From: DAOMFB01 sp963801475
Lineage (GTDB): Bacteria; Acidobacteriota; Thermoanaerobaculia; UBA5066
Direction: 5' to 3'
Length of the DNA stretch: 64,000 bases
Assembly: GCA_963801475.1 (NCBI GenBank)
Contig: CAWDEX010000001.1
Location: 2,604,001-2,668,000 of the forward strand
In this document: piece by piece, positions 1-8,310 of the stretch
Position numbering within the stretch: the stretch's first letter is position 1
How the letters are laid out: each line of letters begins with the position of its first letter
Translations under genes and position numbers: made by a program
Notes under the pieces: generated by a model
The model's input: the letters and a program-made list of their open reading frames with translations, nothing else
Told to the model about the DNA's origin: nothing
Databases searched by the model: none

Positions 1-1536
1 GAGCTTGCCCGATGCGTACCACGGCGGGCGCATCGCCTTCGTCGTCCCAGAGCATCCCCACGGCGCACGTGTGGGCCATGTGGAGCGCGATCTGCGCGGC
101 GATGCCGGTCTTGGCGGCACCGGGAGGCCCCACGAGAAACACGAGACGTCCTCCGGGGATGCCGCCGCGCGTGAGGCGATCGAGAAACGCGAGGCCCGTG
201 CGCGTGCGATCACCCGGAGGAGTCGCGAGGAGCGCGTCGACCGGATCGAGAAGCCACGGGGCGCGATCCGCGCTCGCTCCGCTCTCCTCGATTGCCGCTG
301 CCGCGCCCACGCTGCGGTGCTCGGGTGTCGTCGCGCCCCCCTGGCCCGCTCCTCCCGGTCGATGACGTACCCCTCGGGGATGGTCGCACTCTTGGCGGAC
401 TCGATCTTGTGCGCGAGTTCCGGGGCACTCCACGGCGGGATGCACCGGACGTTGTACTCGGAGAGAAGGTCGAACGCCTCGACGTCGTCCAGCGCGAAGC
501 CCTTTACGAGCGCGAGCGCCACGGCGAACGTCGCAGCGTGACCCCCTTGACCCGAGATCGCTTCGGGCATCGCCTGCACGTAAGCGCGCGCCCGGTCGTA
601 CGGGGTCGCGCCTGCGGAGACGGGGCGCGGCACCCGCGGAAGTGCTGGCGTCGCCTCACACGGGGCCGCGGTCTCGGGTGTCCAATGCGCCGTCGCCGCC
701 TTGACGATCGCGTCCGCGATGGTGTCGGGTGTATAGGTCTGGCCGTTCCCGGCCTTGAACGTCACGAGCACCGGCTCCCCTTTCCGGTGCAGGAATCCGG
801 GGACGCGCATCACGCGCGGCAGATCGTGAATGCCGGGATCAGAGTCGAACCAGACCGCGATGCCCTTCTGTAGCGGCTCGAATGCCTCAAGCGGAGTCTC
901 GGGGATGAGCTTGAAGTAGAAGTGCGGGCCTCGTGCGCTCTCGACGATGAACGAGGGCGGCACCGGACTCTTAGGGATGCCGTCTCGCCGTTCGTTGTCC
1001 GCGAATACTGCACGAATCGTCTGCACGTTCTCCGCGCATCGCCCCTTCAGGTCCCCCGCGTTCACCATCACAAACACGCCCGCGCCCTTCTCGTTCAATT
1101 CCTTCAGCGCGTCGGCGTGCTGGGTGAGGGTGCCGTGAAGGATGCGGGCCAGAGACTTGCTCTTCCGCGTCTTGTCCTCGTCGAACGTCTGGAAGGTCAC
1201 GACCGGGTCGGGGTCACCCGTGAGGGCCATGAGATACGCGCGCGCGTGCGATGTGTCGATATCTGGCGGACTCGTGCCGCTCGCCTCGCTCGGCTTCGGC
1301 TCGTCCGCGAACGGATCAGGCGGGAGCGTGGGGGGCGCGATCACTTCCACTTGATCCTTCCCGAAGGCGTCGAAGATCACGGCTAGCGGTTGATGCTTGC
1401 GGAAGCGTTCGGCCTCCTCGCGCGTCATCTCCTTTACGCCACCTTCGGGGACGAAATCAGTACCTTCCCGTGGCCTGCCGCTGGCGCGGAGGTCCGAGGT
1501 ATCGCGGAGTGCATGCTCAAGTCGATCATCGCGCAC
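1..1536 (-). pseudogene. RepB-type primase / RepA-type ATPase of a mobile element, frameshifted and cut by the window edge
   Basis: The gene reads leftward and leaves the window at base 1. The N-terminal part looks like a RepB-type (archaeo-eukaryotic primase superfamily) domain: a segment GAGVFVMVNAGD, then PSFIVESARGPHFYFKL, then DLPRVMRVPGFLHRKGEP. After a linker comes a RepA/DnaB-type ATPase with Walker A GPPGAAKTG near bases 90-120 and an acidic WDDEGD further left. The two halves are in different frames. They join if the six-C run at 336-341 is read as seven bases, so either a one-base deletion or a sequencing error separates them. The start is uncertain. GTG at 1536 keeps a protein-like reading, whereas ATG at 1428 has AGGAG directly against it with no spacing. 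Such primase-helicases replicate phages, plasmids or integrative elements. Family call by motif only. Confidence 0.7.
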
Positions 1537-1566
1537 CGCCCGCGACGACGACAAGCGGGACATCCG

Positions 1567-1686
1567 CTAGCGTCTCGATTCGCGCGACCTTGCGCCGCAG
1601 CCGCCGCGCCTGTCTCTTCCGTCTGATCCGCTGGCGAGCTTCCTTAATTGAGCCTTCCGCTCTCTGTCCTCTCGTGTGGCATGCAT
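1567..1686 (-). CDS. Possible 39-residue ORF upstream of the primase gene
   Basis: A short reading frame starts at ATG 1686 with a purine-rich AGGAAAGGG eight bases upstream, a plausible ribosome-binding site, and ends at TAG 1567. The product is strongly charged (begins MHATREDRERK, rich in Arg and Gly). No family is recognised. It lies between the coiled-coil ORF and the primase gene on the same strand, as small genes do in phage-like operons. Support is only the binding site and the position. The rest of 1690-1834 shows nothing recognisable. Confidence 0.2.
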   Translation of the reverse strand: MHATREDRERKAQLRKLASGSDGRDRRGGCGARSRESRR

Positions 1687-1834
1687 GTTGTTTTCCCTTT
1701 CCTGTTGGTGCCCCCGCTGGCGCGGGAGCGGTTGACGATCGTGGCGTTATCGGCCGACAGTCGCGAGGGCGCGCGATATGCGCCGCTGGCGGCTAGGACA
1801 GAAACGTGAGATTGGCGCGCGGTCAGGCGTCGCG

Positions 1835-2233
1835 TCAGGTCGGATAGATCGGCGGGTACGATGCCGGAGCGCGACGCGCAGGCTCGGCGGTCGAGCGATA
1901 GTAGTGAAGCTCGGCCTCCTCGATCGCCAGCGCGTCGACAAGCTCTTCCGCACGAAGGCTAACCATCTCCCGCGCGGCCGTGACTCGTTTAGTAGCCTCG
2001 TCCGCGGCCTCGCTGGCAATTCTGAACGCTTCGTCGTCCTTGGCCTTCAGCTCCGCAGCTTCCGCGTCCGCGAGCGACTTCCGGGCGTCGTCGAGCACTT
2101 TCGCGCTCGCCGTCCAGATCGCCTGTGCTTGTAGCAGCGCGGCGGCTGTAGAGGTCACGTCCTCGCCCGCCTGCGCGGCGTCCGAGTACCGCACCTCCGC
2201 TTGGGTGGCCGCGATCCCCGCGTCACTCAGCAC
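1835..2233 (-). CDS. Hypothetical alanine/glutamate-rich coiled-coil protein, probably element-borne
   Basis: The product is about 132 residues from GTG 2233. Its middle is a long amphipathic helix rich in Ala, Glu, Lys and Asp, with segments such as LLQAQAIWTASAKVLDD and SEAADEATKRVTA, consistent with a coiled coil. It has no signal peptide, membrane segment or catalytic motif. It lies upstream of the primase gene on the same strand and is probably part of the same mobile element. An ATG at 2293 would lengthen it, but that region overlaps the Kelch remnant on the other strand, so the GTG is preferred. Not recognised by family. Confidence 0.45.
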   Translation of the reverse strand: MLSDAGIAATQAEVRYSDAAQAGEDVTSTAAALLQAQAIWTASAKVLDDARKSLADAEAAELKAKDDEAFRIASEAADEATKRVTAAREMVSLRAEELVDALAIEEAELHYYRSTAEPARRAPASYPPIYPT

Positions 2234-2266
2234 GGCTCTGCGTTCTCTACAGCCTTGCGCGCTCTC

Positions 2267-3482
2267 GAAATGGGATCCCCACGCTCGCTCCACACGGCGG
2301 TCTGGACGGGTTCGAGGATGATCGTCTGGGGCGGGTTCGGCTTGAAAGGTTACCTGAACGATGGAGGCCAGTACGACCCGGTGACGGACACCTGGACACC
2401 GATGACGACAACAGGCGCGCCGGCGGCGCGCGAGGTGCCTACGGCAGTCTGGACGGGTTCAAGGATGATCGTCTGGGGCGGGCAGGACCACACAACCATC
2501 ATGAACACGGGTGGCCTGTACGACCCGACGGCGGACACCTGGACGCCGACGACTACAACCGGCGCGCCGTCCCCACGCACGGAATACACGGCGGTCTGGG
2601 CGGGTTCGAGGATGATCGTCTGGGGGGGGTTCGACAGCACCGGAAGAGGTGTCGTCAACGATGGCGCCCAGTACGACCCGGCGACAAACACCTGGACGCC
2701 AACGGCAACAACGGGCGCACCGTCACCACGCTTTCGCCACACGGCGGTCTGGACCGACTCGAGAATGATCGTCTGGGGCGGGGTGGGCAGCGCAAGCTAC
2801 CTGAACGACGGCGGCCAGTACGACCCTGTGACGAACACCTGGACGCCGATGACGGGCGCACCGTTCAGCAGCAGCGGCAACACGGCGGTCTGGACCGGCT
2901 CGAGAATGATCTTCTGGGGTCCGGCGGTGGACGTACGCTACCCGAACGTCGGTGGCCTGTACGACCCGGTGACGGACACTTGGACATCGATGACGACATC
3001 AGGCGAGCCGGTGGCGCGCCATGCGGCATACTGCGGTCTGGGCGGGTTCGAGGATGATCGTCTGGGGCGGGTATTGCTGCTGGGCAAACTCCCTGAACGA
3101 GGGCGGACAGTACTACCCTGAGTCACCTGCGGCTGGCTGCACCGAAGACTCGCAGACCATGTGTCTCATCGGTGGCCGGTACAAGGTCACGAGCTACTGG
3201 AGAAACCAGTACGCGGGTGGAGTCATTTCCGACCTGAACAAGATGCGGCTGACGGACACGACAGGTGCCTTCTGGCTCTCCGACGCGAGCACATACGAGT
3301 ACCTGATTCGGATCAATACGGCCACGGACAACGGGCGCGCCTGGATCGCCATCCCGTCGTTCACCGATGTCGAGTTCTGGGTGACGGTGCAGGACACCGT
3401 CAACGGGCAGGCGAAGGCGTATCACAGCGAGGCGGGCAACAGGACGCTGATCTACGACCCGTACTTCTTCGTGTATCCGTAG
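2267..3482 (+). pseudogene. Kelch-repeat secreted protein remnant with a shared C-terminal domain; 5'-truncated and frameshifted
   Basis: Six Kelch-type repeats of about 147 bases each carry the signature TAVWTGSRMIVWGG followed by NDGGQYDPVTDTWTP; the signatures start near 2289, 2436, 2583, 2733, 2880 and 3027. A beta-propeller of this kind usually binds ligands outside the cytoplasm. There is no signal peptide, because recognisable homology begins abruptly at SPRSLHTAVW near 2272, next to the mobile-element ORF. The frame changes by +1 near 3020. Removing one base from GCGCGCCATGCGG restores a sixth repeat matching the others (PVARMRHTAVW). After the propeller comes a 114-residue C-terminal domain (3138-3479) starting with a Cys-rich CTEDSQTMC and ending YDPYFFVYP. 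The same domain recurs in the gene at 8311. The gene is a remnant unless the shift is a sequencing error. Confidence 0.75.
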
Positions 3483-3510
3483 AGGTGTGAGAGCGCCGAC
3501 GCGGGCTTAC

Positions 3511-3571
3511 GGAACCAGCTGCGGACGAGGTCGGCGAGCGAAGCGCGGTCCGCTGCAACGCGTGGTTGAAC
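3511..3571. repeat. Imperfect hairpin element encoding an NHALQRTA-like phrase on the minus strand
   Basis: Bases 3513-3517 (AACCA) and 3563-3567 (TGGTT) are complementary, as are 3521-3526 (GCGGAC) and 3548-3553 (GTCCGC). This gives a nested hairpin with unequal internal loops. Read on the minus strand it encodes NHALQRTALRSP. From memory, this phrase occurs at the ends of many unrelated annotated proteins in other bacteria, which suggests a dispersed non-coding element rather than a gene. The core GTTGAAC at 3565-3571 resembles one box of an integron attC site, but no proper partner box was found. The link is tentative. Confidence 0.35.
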
Positions 3572-3577
3572 CGACGC

Positions 3578-3832
3578 CTACTGAAGCCTAAAGGTAAGGA
3601 CAAGGCTGACGATTACGGGGTATGCCTTGCCGTCGAGAAGCGCAGGTTTGTACCGCCACGTTGAGACGTTATCAACCGCCGGAGTGCGTAGTTCAGGGTG
3701 AGTGGCCTTCAGAACCGTGACGTCCTTCAGCGTTCCGTCGCACGCAACGAGGGCGGCGATAACAACCTCACCCTGTATGCGGCGGCGGCGGACTGGCGGC
3801 CTAGTGGTTAGCGCCGACGATCTTCTGCACAC
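3578..3832 (-). pseudogene. TonB C-terminal domain fragment
   Basis: From about base 3784 down to the stop, the product reads as a TonB/energy-transducer C-terminal domain: IQGEVVIAALVACDGTLKD, then a helix with PELRTPAVD, then the characteristic STWRYKPALLDGKAYPV and a final beta strand ending LTFRLQ. In full-length TonB-family proteins this domain follows a membrane anchor and a proline-rich linker and docks on outer-membrane receptors. Here the first residues (MCRRSSALTTRPP) are unrelated, and no anchor exists upstream, so this is a 5'-truncated remnant. It lies among other fragments at 2.2-4.2 kb. It may be read by chance from the upstream ATG. Confidence 0.65.
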
Positions 3833-4131
3833 CGCAGTGCAGCCACGTCGGCTTCGCGGCCGTTCACATCAGAGAGCGACGAGTCACGCGACGCCTTTAG
3901 CTCGTTCTTGCGGATGAGCTTCGCGTAATTCTGCAGGCACTGACGAAGGAGAAGCGACGCGAGTGCGAGCTGGAGCGCTCTCTCGTTCGGCCGTCTAACG
4001 ATACCGCGTCAAGCAGCGAGCGCAACTCGCGCCTACTCGAAGGGTCCGCGCGGCAGCTGGTCCGCGTCGTCCGGGGAGGAGTTCGCAGGGAGTTCGCAGG
4101 TGACGCGTCGCATCGCATCGCGCGCGACGTT

Positions 4132-4191
4132 CTCGCATGGTACCCCGCCATCCGCGCCTCGCGCCTGACGCCGATGGAGGCGATGCGGTAG
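4132..4191 (+). pseudogene. C-terminal tail of a MacB/FtsX-type ABC permease
   Basis: The last residues before TAG 4189 read WYPAIRASRLTPMEAMR. This matches the conserved end of MacB/FtsX-family and acidobacterial ADOP permeases (PARRAS..DPM.ALR), which follows their last membrane helix. The frame stays open upstream to about 3900, but that stretch has no membrane helix and is not recognised. Only a tail remains. The stretch 3833-4131 holds no gene I can support. Confidence 0.5.
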
Positions 4192-4200
4192 CTCCGTCCG

Positions 4201-6204
4201 TCAGGGCTTGATCCCGACGGAACGGAGGAGCGCCGCGGGGTCGAAGACGACCCCGTCCTTCACAACGAGCGACACCTTTCGCACGTCCGAGATCCGCTCC
4301 GTGGGTTTCCCGTCGACGAGGATCAGGTCCGCCCGCTTTCCCGGGGCGATCGTCCCGAGGTCGTCCGCGCGGTGCGCCACGCTCGCCGCCCCGAGCGTCG
4401 CGAGCTGGAGCACCTCGGCGGGCGGAAGGCCCGCCCGGACGTACAGCTCCAGCTCGCGCGGGAGCGTGAACCCCGCGAAGCCGTCCGTCCCCGCCACGAT
4501 CCGGACGCCCGCGTCGTGAAGAACGCGGATCATCCGGAGCAGCGCATCGAACGAGGCGCGGTAGCGCGCGTCGTTCCCCTCGGGAACCGGGAGCCCTCCG
4601 GCGAGGAGGCCGCGCCGCGACTGGGGCGGCAACCGGTCCGCGACCGCCGCCCAGGCCTCGGGGACGACACCGCGGCGGGCGAGGAAGAGCTCTTCGAAGG
4701 TGCCCGCCGTCGGGTCGACCGCGACGCCCCGCACCTGAAGCAGCCGGACGAACTCGCGGACCGCCGGCGAGCCGAGGTCCATGGAGGCCGCATTCTCCGC
4801 GACGGCGACGAAGCGCGCGGGCGTCCGGGTGTCCTGGACCTTGTCGAAAAGGAAATTCAGGAAGAGGAAGTTCGCGTGGTGGATCTCGTCGTACCCCGCG
4901 CGGACGGCCTCGTCCGCCGTCATGAACGCCGGCACGTGGCCGCTCGCCCGGAGCCCCTTCGCGTGCGCCGCGCGGACGAGCGCCGGGACCAGCTCCGGCT
5001 TGATCGAGCTGTAGATCTTCAGCCCCGTGCAGCCCGCCTTGACGCAGGCGTCGATGGCCGCGCGCCCCTCCTCCTCGGTCGCGACGAGGAACTTCGTCGG
5101 CCCTGCGAACGGCCCCGGCCCGTCGATGAGAACCGACGTCAGGATCCGCGGGCCGAGGGCGGCCCCCGACTCGAACCGGTCCCGGCGGTCGGTCACCTGG
5201 GGGAGGTCGTTACCGAGATCGCGGACGCTCGTGACGCCCGAGGCAAGGTAGAGGATCCCGTCCACGTCGCTCCCGACGTGAACGTGCATGTCCCAGAGAC
5301 CGGGCAGGAGCGTCTTCCCATTCCCGTCGACGATCTCCGCCCCCTCGGGAGGGACGACCGATCCGTCCGGACCGACGGCCGTGATCCGGCCTCCCGAGAC
5401 GACGACCGTGGTCCCGGGCCGGATCGCCGCCGCGTCGGCGTCGAAGAGGTCCACCCCGCGAAAGACGAGCGGGCCCTTCGGCCTGCGGGCCAGTTCGCGG
5501 GCCCGCCTTCCGCTTTCCTCCGCCTCGTCGGCCTCCAGCGACGCGAGGAGCGCCGGGGCGGCGACCTCCCATCCTTCGCGGATGGTCATCAGCCAGAAGG
5601 CACCCGTCGCGAACAGGTCTCCGTTCTCGTCCAGAAAGACGCGCACCGGCTCGAGGCCCAGCCCGGCAATGTCGAAGCGCGTCACGCTTCCCGTCCGACT
5701 CTCCGCCTTGACGTCGAGCCGCGTCGACCCGACGAGGCGCGCCTCCCCGGCCGGGAGAAGCGGCAGCGCGTTTCCCTTCGCGGCCCGAAGCGCCCGGACG
5801 AGAATCCCCGCCATCTCCGGGACGTCCTCGAAGGGGAGGTAGAGCGTCGGCGCCGTGACGCGCCGCTTGCCCGACTCGACGGTGCTGTTCCAGCTCGCGG
5901 TCCCCTTTTCGAGCGTGAAACGCTCGTCCACATGGTCCTTGAAATAGTTGTTTCCGGTGATCGCGGTCCGCACGGGAATCCCGTCTCTCCCGGCCGTGAA
6001 CACCGCCTCCAGCTTCGGCCCGCGTCCACGGTCGTCGTACGAGAACGAGCATCGAGTCTCCGCTCCCGACGTCGTGCACGTTTCGGTTCCCGCCTTCTGT
6101 CCCATCAGGAGGACTGTGTATCGGCGCTCCCCGGGACCCGCGGCGTGCACGGCCGGGAGCGAAAGGAGCAGGGCGAGAACTCCGGCGAAGCTGCGTGTCG
6201 ACAT
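4201..6204 (-). CDS. Secreted amidohydrolase with an N-terminal DUF3108-like domain
   Basis: The product has 667 residues. A signal peptide (about residues 1-22, hydrophobic VLALLLSLPAVHA) directs it out of the cytoplasm. Residues 25-230 resemble the beta-rich DUF3108 domain. Residues 245-660 form an imidazolonepropionase-like metal-dependent amidohydrolase: metal ligands His307 and His309 in DMHVHV, a lysine at about 396 in GLKIYSS, His423, His442/443 and Asp574 in AGTDGF. These hydrolases cleave cyclic amides, imides or peptides; the substrate cannot be read from sequence. Start at ATG 6204. It is transcribed away from the Sua5 gene; the two starts are 65 bases apart and share a promoter region. 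The DUF3108-amidohydrolase combination is uncommon. Confidence 0.85.
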   Translation of the reverse strand: MSTRSFAGVLALLLSLPAVHAAGPGERRYTVLLMGQKAGTETCTTSGAETRCSFSYDDRGRGPKLEAVFTAGRDGIPVRTAITGNNYFKDHVDERFTLEKGTASWNSTVESGKRRVTAPTLYLPFEDVPEMAGILVRALRAAKGNALPLLPAGEARLVGSTRLDVKAESRTGSVTRFDIAGLGLEPVRVFLDENGDLFATGAFWLMTIREGWEVAAPALLASLEADEAEESGRRARELARRPKGPLVFRGVDLFDADAAAIRPGTTVVVSGGRITAVGPDGSVVPPEGAEIVDGNGKTLLPGLWDMHVHVGSDVDGILYLASGVTSVRDLGNDLPQVTDRRDRFESGAALGPRILTSVLIDGPGPFAGPTKFLVATEEEGRAAIDACVKAGCTGLKIYSSIKPELVPALVRAAHAKGLRASGHVPAFMTADEAVRAGYDEIHHANFLFLNFLFDKVQDTRTPARFVAVAENAASMDLGSPAVREFVRLLQVRGVAVDPTAGTFEELFLARRGVVPEAWAAVADRLPPQSRRGLLAGGLPVPEGNDARYRASFDALLRMIRVLHDAGVRIVAGTDGFAGFTLPRELELYVRAGLPPAEVLQLATLGAASVAHRADDLGTIAPGKRADLILVDGKPTERISDVRKVSLVVKDGVVFDPAALLRSVGIKP

Positions 6205-6269
6205 GGGGAAACCTCCGGGCGGAAGGAATTCTCCCGCACTCGACGGGACGTCCGGTCTACGATGACGGC

Positions 6270-7277
6270 GTGATACGGAATCGCCCGACTTCGCCCGGTG
6301 TCCGGCGCGCCACGCCGGCGGCGCTCCGGGCCGCGGCCACGCGGCTCCGGCGCGGCGGCATCGTGGCCTTCCCGACCGAGACCGTCTACGGCCTCGGGGC
6401 CAATGCCCTCGACGAAGAGGCGGTCGAAAAGGTCTTTTCGGCGAAGGGGCGGCCGGCCGACAACCCTGTGATCGTCCACGTGTCGGATCTCCGGATGCTT
6501 CGACGCATCGCGTCGAAGGTGCCGGCGAAAGCCCGTCCGCTCATCCGGCGCTTCTGGCCCGGGCCCCTGACGATCGTCGTTCCGAAACGGTCGATCGTCC
6601 CCGATGCCGTCACCGCCGGCCTTCCGACCGTCGCCGTCCGGATGCCGGAAGGAATCGCGCGCGACCTCGTCCGCCTCGCGGGCGTCCCGATCGCCGCGCC
6701 GAGCGCGAACCTCTCGGGTCGTCCCAGCCCGACGACGGCCGCGCACGTGGTCGAGGACTTCCCCGGCTTCTTCGTCCTCGACGGCGGCCCGACGACGCAC
6801 GGCCTCGAGTCGACCGTCGTCGCCTTCGACCCGCCGCGGATCCTCCGGCAAGGGGCCGTCCCCGAGGAGGAGCTGAAGGGCTTCCTGGGAAAGAGGCCCC
6901 GGCCTGCGGCCCGGGGACGCCTCCGGCGCTCCGAGCCGAGCTTCGGGGTAGAGCCGGTCGAGAGCCCGGGAACGAAGTACCGGCACTACGCCCCGCTCCG
7001 CCCGCTCATCCTCTTTCGCCGGAAGGCCGCCCTTCTCGCCTACGCCGGGTCGCACCCCGACGCGCTCGTCCTCTGCCCCGCCTGGCTCGCGCCGTTCTTC
7101 GCAGCTTGGCGTGTCGTCCCGCTCGGCGACACGATCGAGGAGATCGGCCGCAACCTCTTCGCGGCGCTCCGGACGCCTCAGAAGGGGCGCGAGCTGCTCG
7201 TCCTCGCCGTCCCGCGCCGCGGCCTCGGCCGCGCGGTGATGGACCGCCTCGAGCGCGCGGCGACGCGGATCGTCTGA
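6270..7277 (+). CDS. L-threonylcarbamoyladenylate synthase (Sua5/TsaC family)
   Basis: The enzyme makes threonylcarbamoyl-AMP from threonine, bicarbonate and ATP for the universal t6A37 modification of ANN-decoding tRNAs. The product has about 335 residues from GTG 6270. The YrdC-type domain (about 15-205) shows GGIVAFPTETVYGLG, the KGRPADNPVIVHV segment, PGPLTIV and the SANLSGRPSPT nucleotide-binding loop. The C-terminal Sua5 extension follows a linker containing SPGTKYRHYAP, a hallmark of the two-domain form. A longer reading from ATG 6195 would overlap the divergent amidohydrolase start, so the GTG is preferred. A hydrolase gene follows 16 bases downstream. Confidence 0.9.
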   Translation: MIRNRPTSPGVRRATPAALRAAATRLRRGGIVAFPTETVYGLGANALDEEAVEKVFSAKGRPADNPVIVHVSDLRMLRRIASKVPAKARPLIRRFWPGPLTIVVPKRSIVPDAVTAGLPTVAVRMPEGIARDLVRLAGVPIAAPSANLSGRPSPTTAAHVVEDFPGFFVLDGGPTTHGLESTVVAFDPPRILRQGAVPEEELKGFLGKRPRPAARGRLRRSEPSFGVEPVESPGTKYRHYAPLRPLILFRRKAALLAYAGSHPDALVLCPAWLAPFFAAWRVVPLGDTIEEIGRNLFAALRTPQKGRELLVLAVPRRGLGRAVMDRLERAATRIV

Positions 7278-7293
7278 GGTACGGAACCGGCCC

Positions 7294-8175
7294 GTGAGGA
7301 GCTGCCCCTGCCCGGAGGACGGCTTCCTCCACCGCGAGATCGAGGCGAACGGCGTCCTGTTCCACGTCGTCGAGGCCGGACGCGGCCCGCTCGTCCTCCT
7401 CCTTCACGGCTTCCCCGAGTTCTGGTACGCGTGGCGGCACCAGCTCCCGTCCCTCGCCGCGGCAGGATTCCGCGCGGTCGCTCCCGACCTCCGGGGGTAC
7501 AACCTCTCCGGTAAGCCGCGGGGGATCGCGAGCTACGCCGTCGCGACGCTCGCCGCCGACGTGGCGGCGCTCGTGACGGGCCTCGGCGAGGAGCGCGCCT
7601 TCGTGGCCGGGCACGACTGGGGCGGCGCCCTCGCCTGGAGTCTTCCGGGCCTCCAGCCCGGCCTCGTCCGGAAGCTCGCGATCCTGAACGCTCCGCACCC
7701 CGCGGCCTTCCGGCGCGAGCTGAAGGGCTCCGCCGAGCAGAGGAAGAAGTCGAGCTACATCCTCTTCTTCCAGCTTCCGTGGCTCCCGGAGCGGGCCCTC
7801 CGGAAGGACGGCTTCGCGTATCTCGCCAGGATGCTGCGGCGCGACCCGGTCCGCCCGGGCGCCTTCTCCGAGGACGACATCGCCCGGTACCGGGAGGCCC
7901 TCGCGCGGCCCGGCGCGCTCTCGGCCGCGCTCAACTGGTACCGCGCCGCCCTCCGGCACCCGCCGCGCGTCCCTCGAGAGCGCCGGAAGATCGACGTGCC
8001 GACTCTCGTCGTCTGGGGCGAGAAGGACCGCTACCTGGGGACGAAGCTCGCCGAGGGGCTCGAGCGCTGGGTCCCGGACCTCTCCGTCGAGCGGATTCCC
8101 GAAGCCAGCCACTGGGTGCAGACCGACGCGCCCGAGCGCGTGAACGAGCTCCTGGTCCGCTTCTTCCGCGCCTGA
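7294..8175 (+). CDS. Alpha/beta hydrolase, epoxide-hydrolase/haloalkane-dehalogenase-like
   Basis: The product has 293 residues from GTG 7294 and no signal peptide, so it acts in the cytoplasm. The fold markers are the oxyanion loop HGFPEFWYAW (about 38-47), the nucleophile elbow GHDWGG with Asp108, a helical cap, the acid in WGEKDRYLG near residue 245, and the catalytic His in ASHWVQTDAPE near 270. An Asp nucleophile with this HGFPE motif is typical of epoxide hydrolases and some dehalogenases. The substrate is not defined. It lies 16 bases after the Sua5 gene and is probably cotranscribed. The 135 bases that follow are non-coding, without a convincing promoter. Confidence 0.88.
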   Translation: MRSCPCPEDGFLHREIEANGVLFHVVEAGRGPLVLLLHGFPEFWYAWRHQLPSLAAAGFRAVAPDLRGYNLSGKPRGIASYAVATLAADVAALVTGLGEERAFVAGHDWGGALAWSLPGLQPGLVRKLAILNAPHPAAFRRELKGSAEQRKKSSYILFFQLPWLPERALRKDGFAYLARMLRRDPVRPGAFSEDDIARYREALARPGALSAALNWYRAALRHPPRVPRERRKIDVPTLVVWGEKDRYLGTKLAEGLERWVPDLSVERIPEASHWVQTDAPERVNELLVRFFRA

Positions 8176-8310
8176 GACCGACCCGGGCCGGCACTCGTCT
8201 TGCGTCCCGGTCTCAACGGCGCTGAAACGGCGCAGTAATCAACCATTTCAAACATTCCGGCGCGCCGGGAAGGCGCCTTCTCACGAGACAGACCGGATAC
8301 GGAGGTTCCC

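Noticed and set aside
2289..3068. Regular 147-base repeats as a possible CRISPR or satellite
   Set aside because: The repeats are coding Kelch blades in one frame, too long and variable for CRISPR.
3511..3571. A complete integron attC site
   Set aside because: Only one core-like box (GTTGAAC) is found; the partner box and normal arm symmetry are missing, so the repeat is reported as an element of unknown type.
4372..6273. A 633-codon plus-strand frame over the amidohydrolase
   Set aside because: Shadow frame; metal-ligand motifs and signal peptide are in the minus-strand gene.
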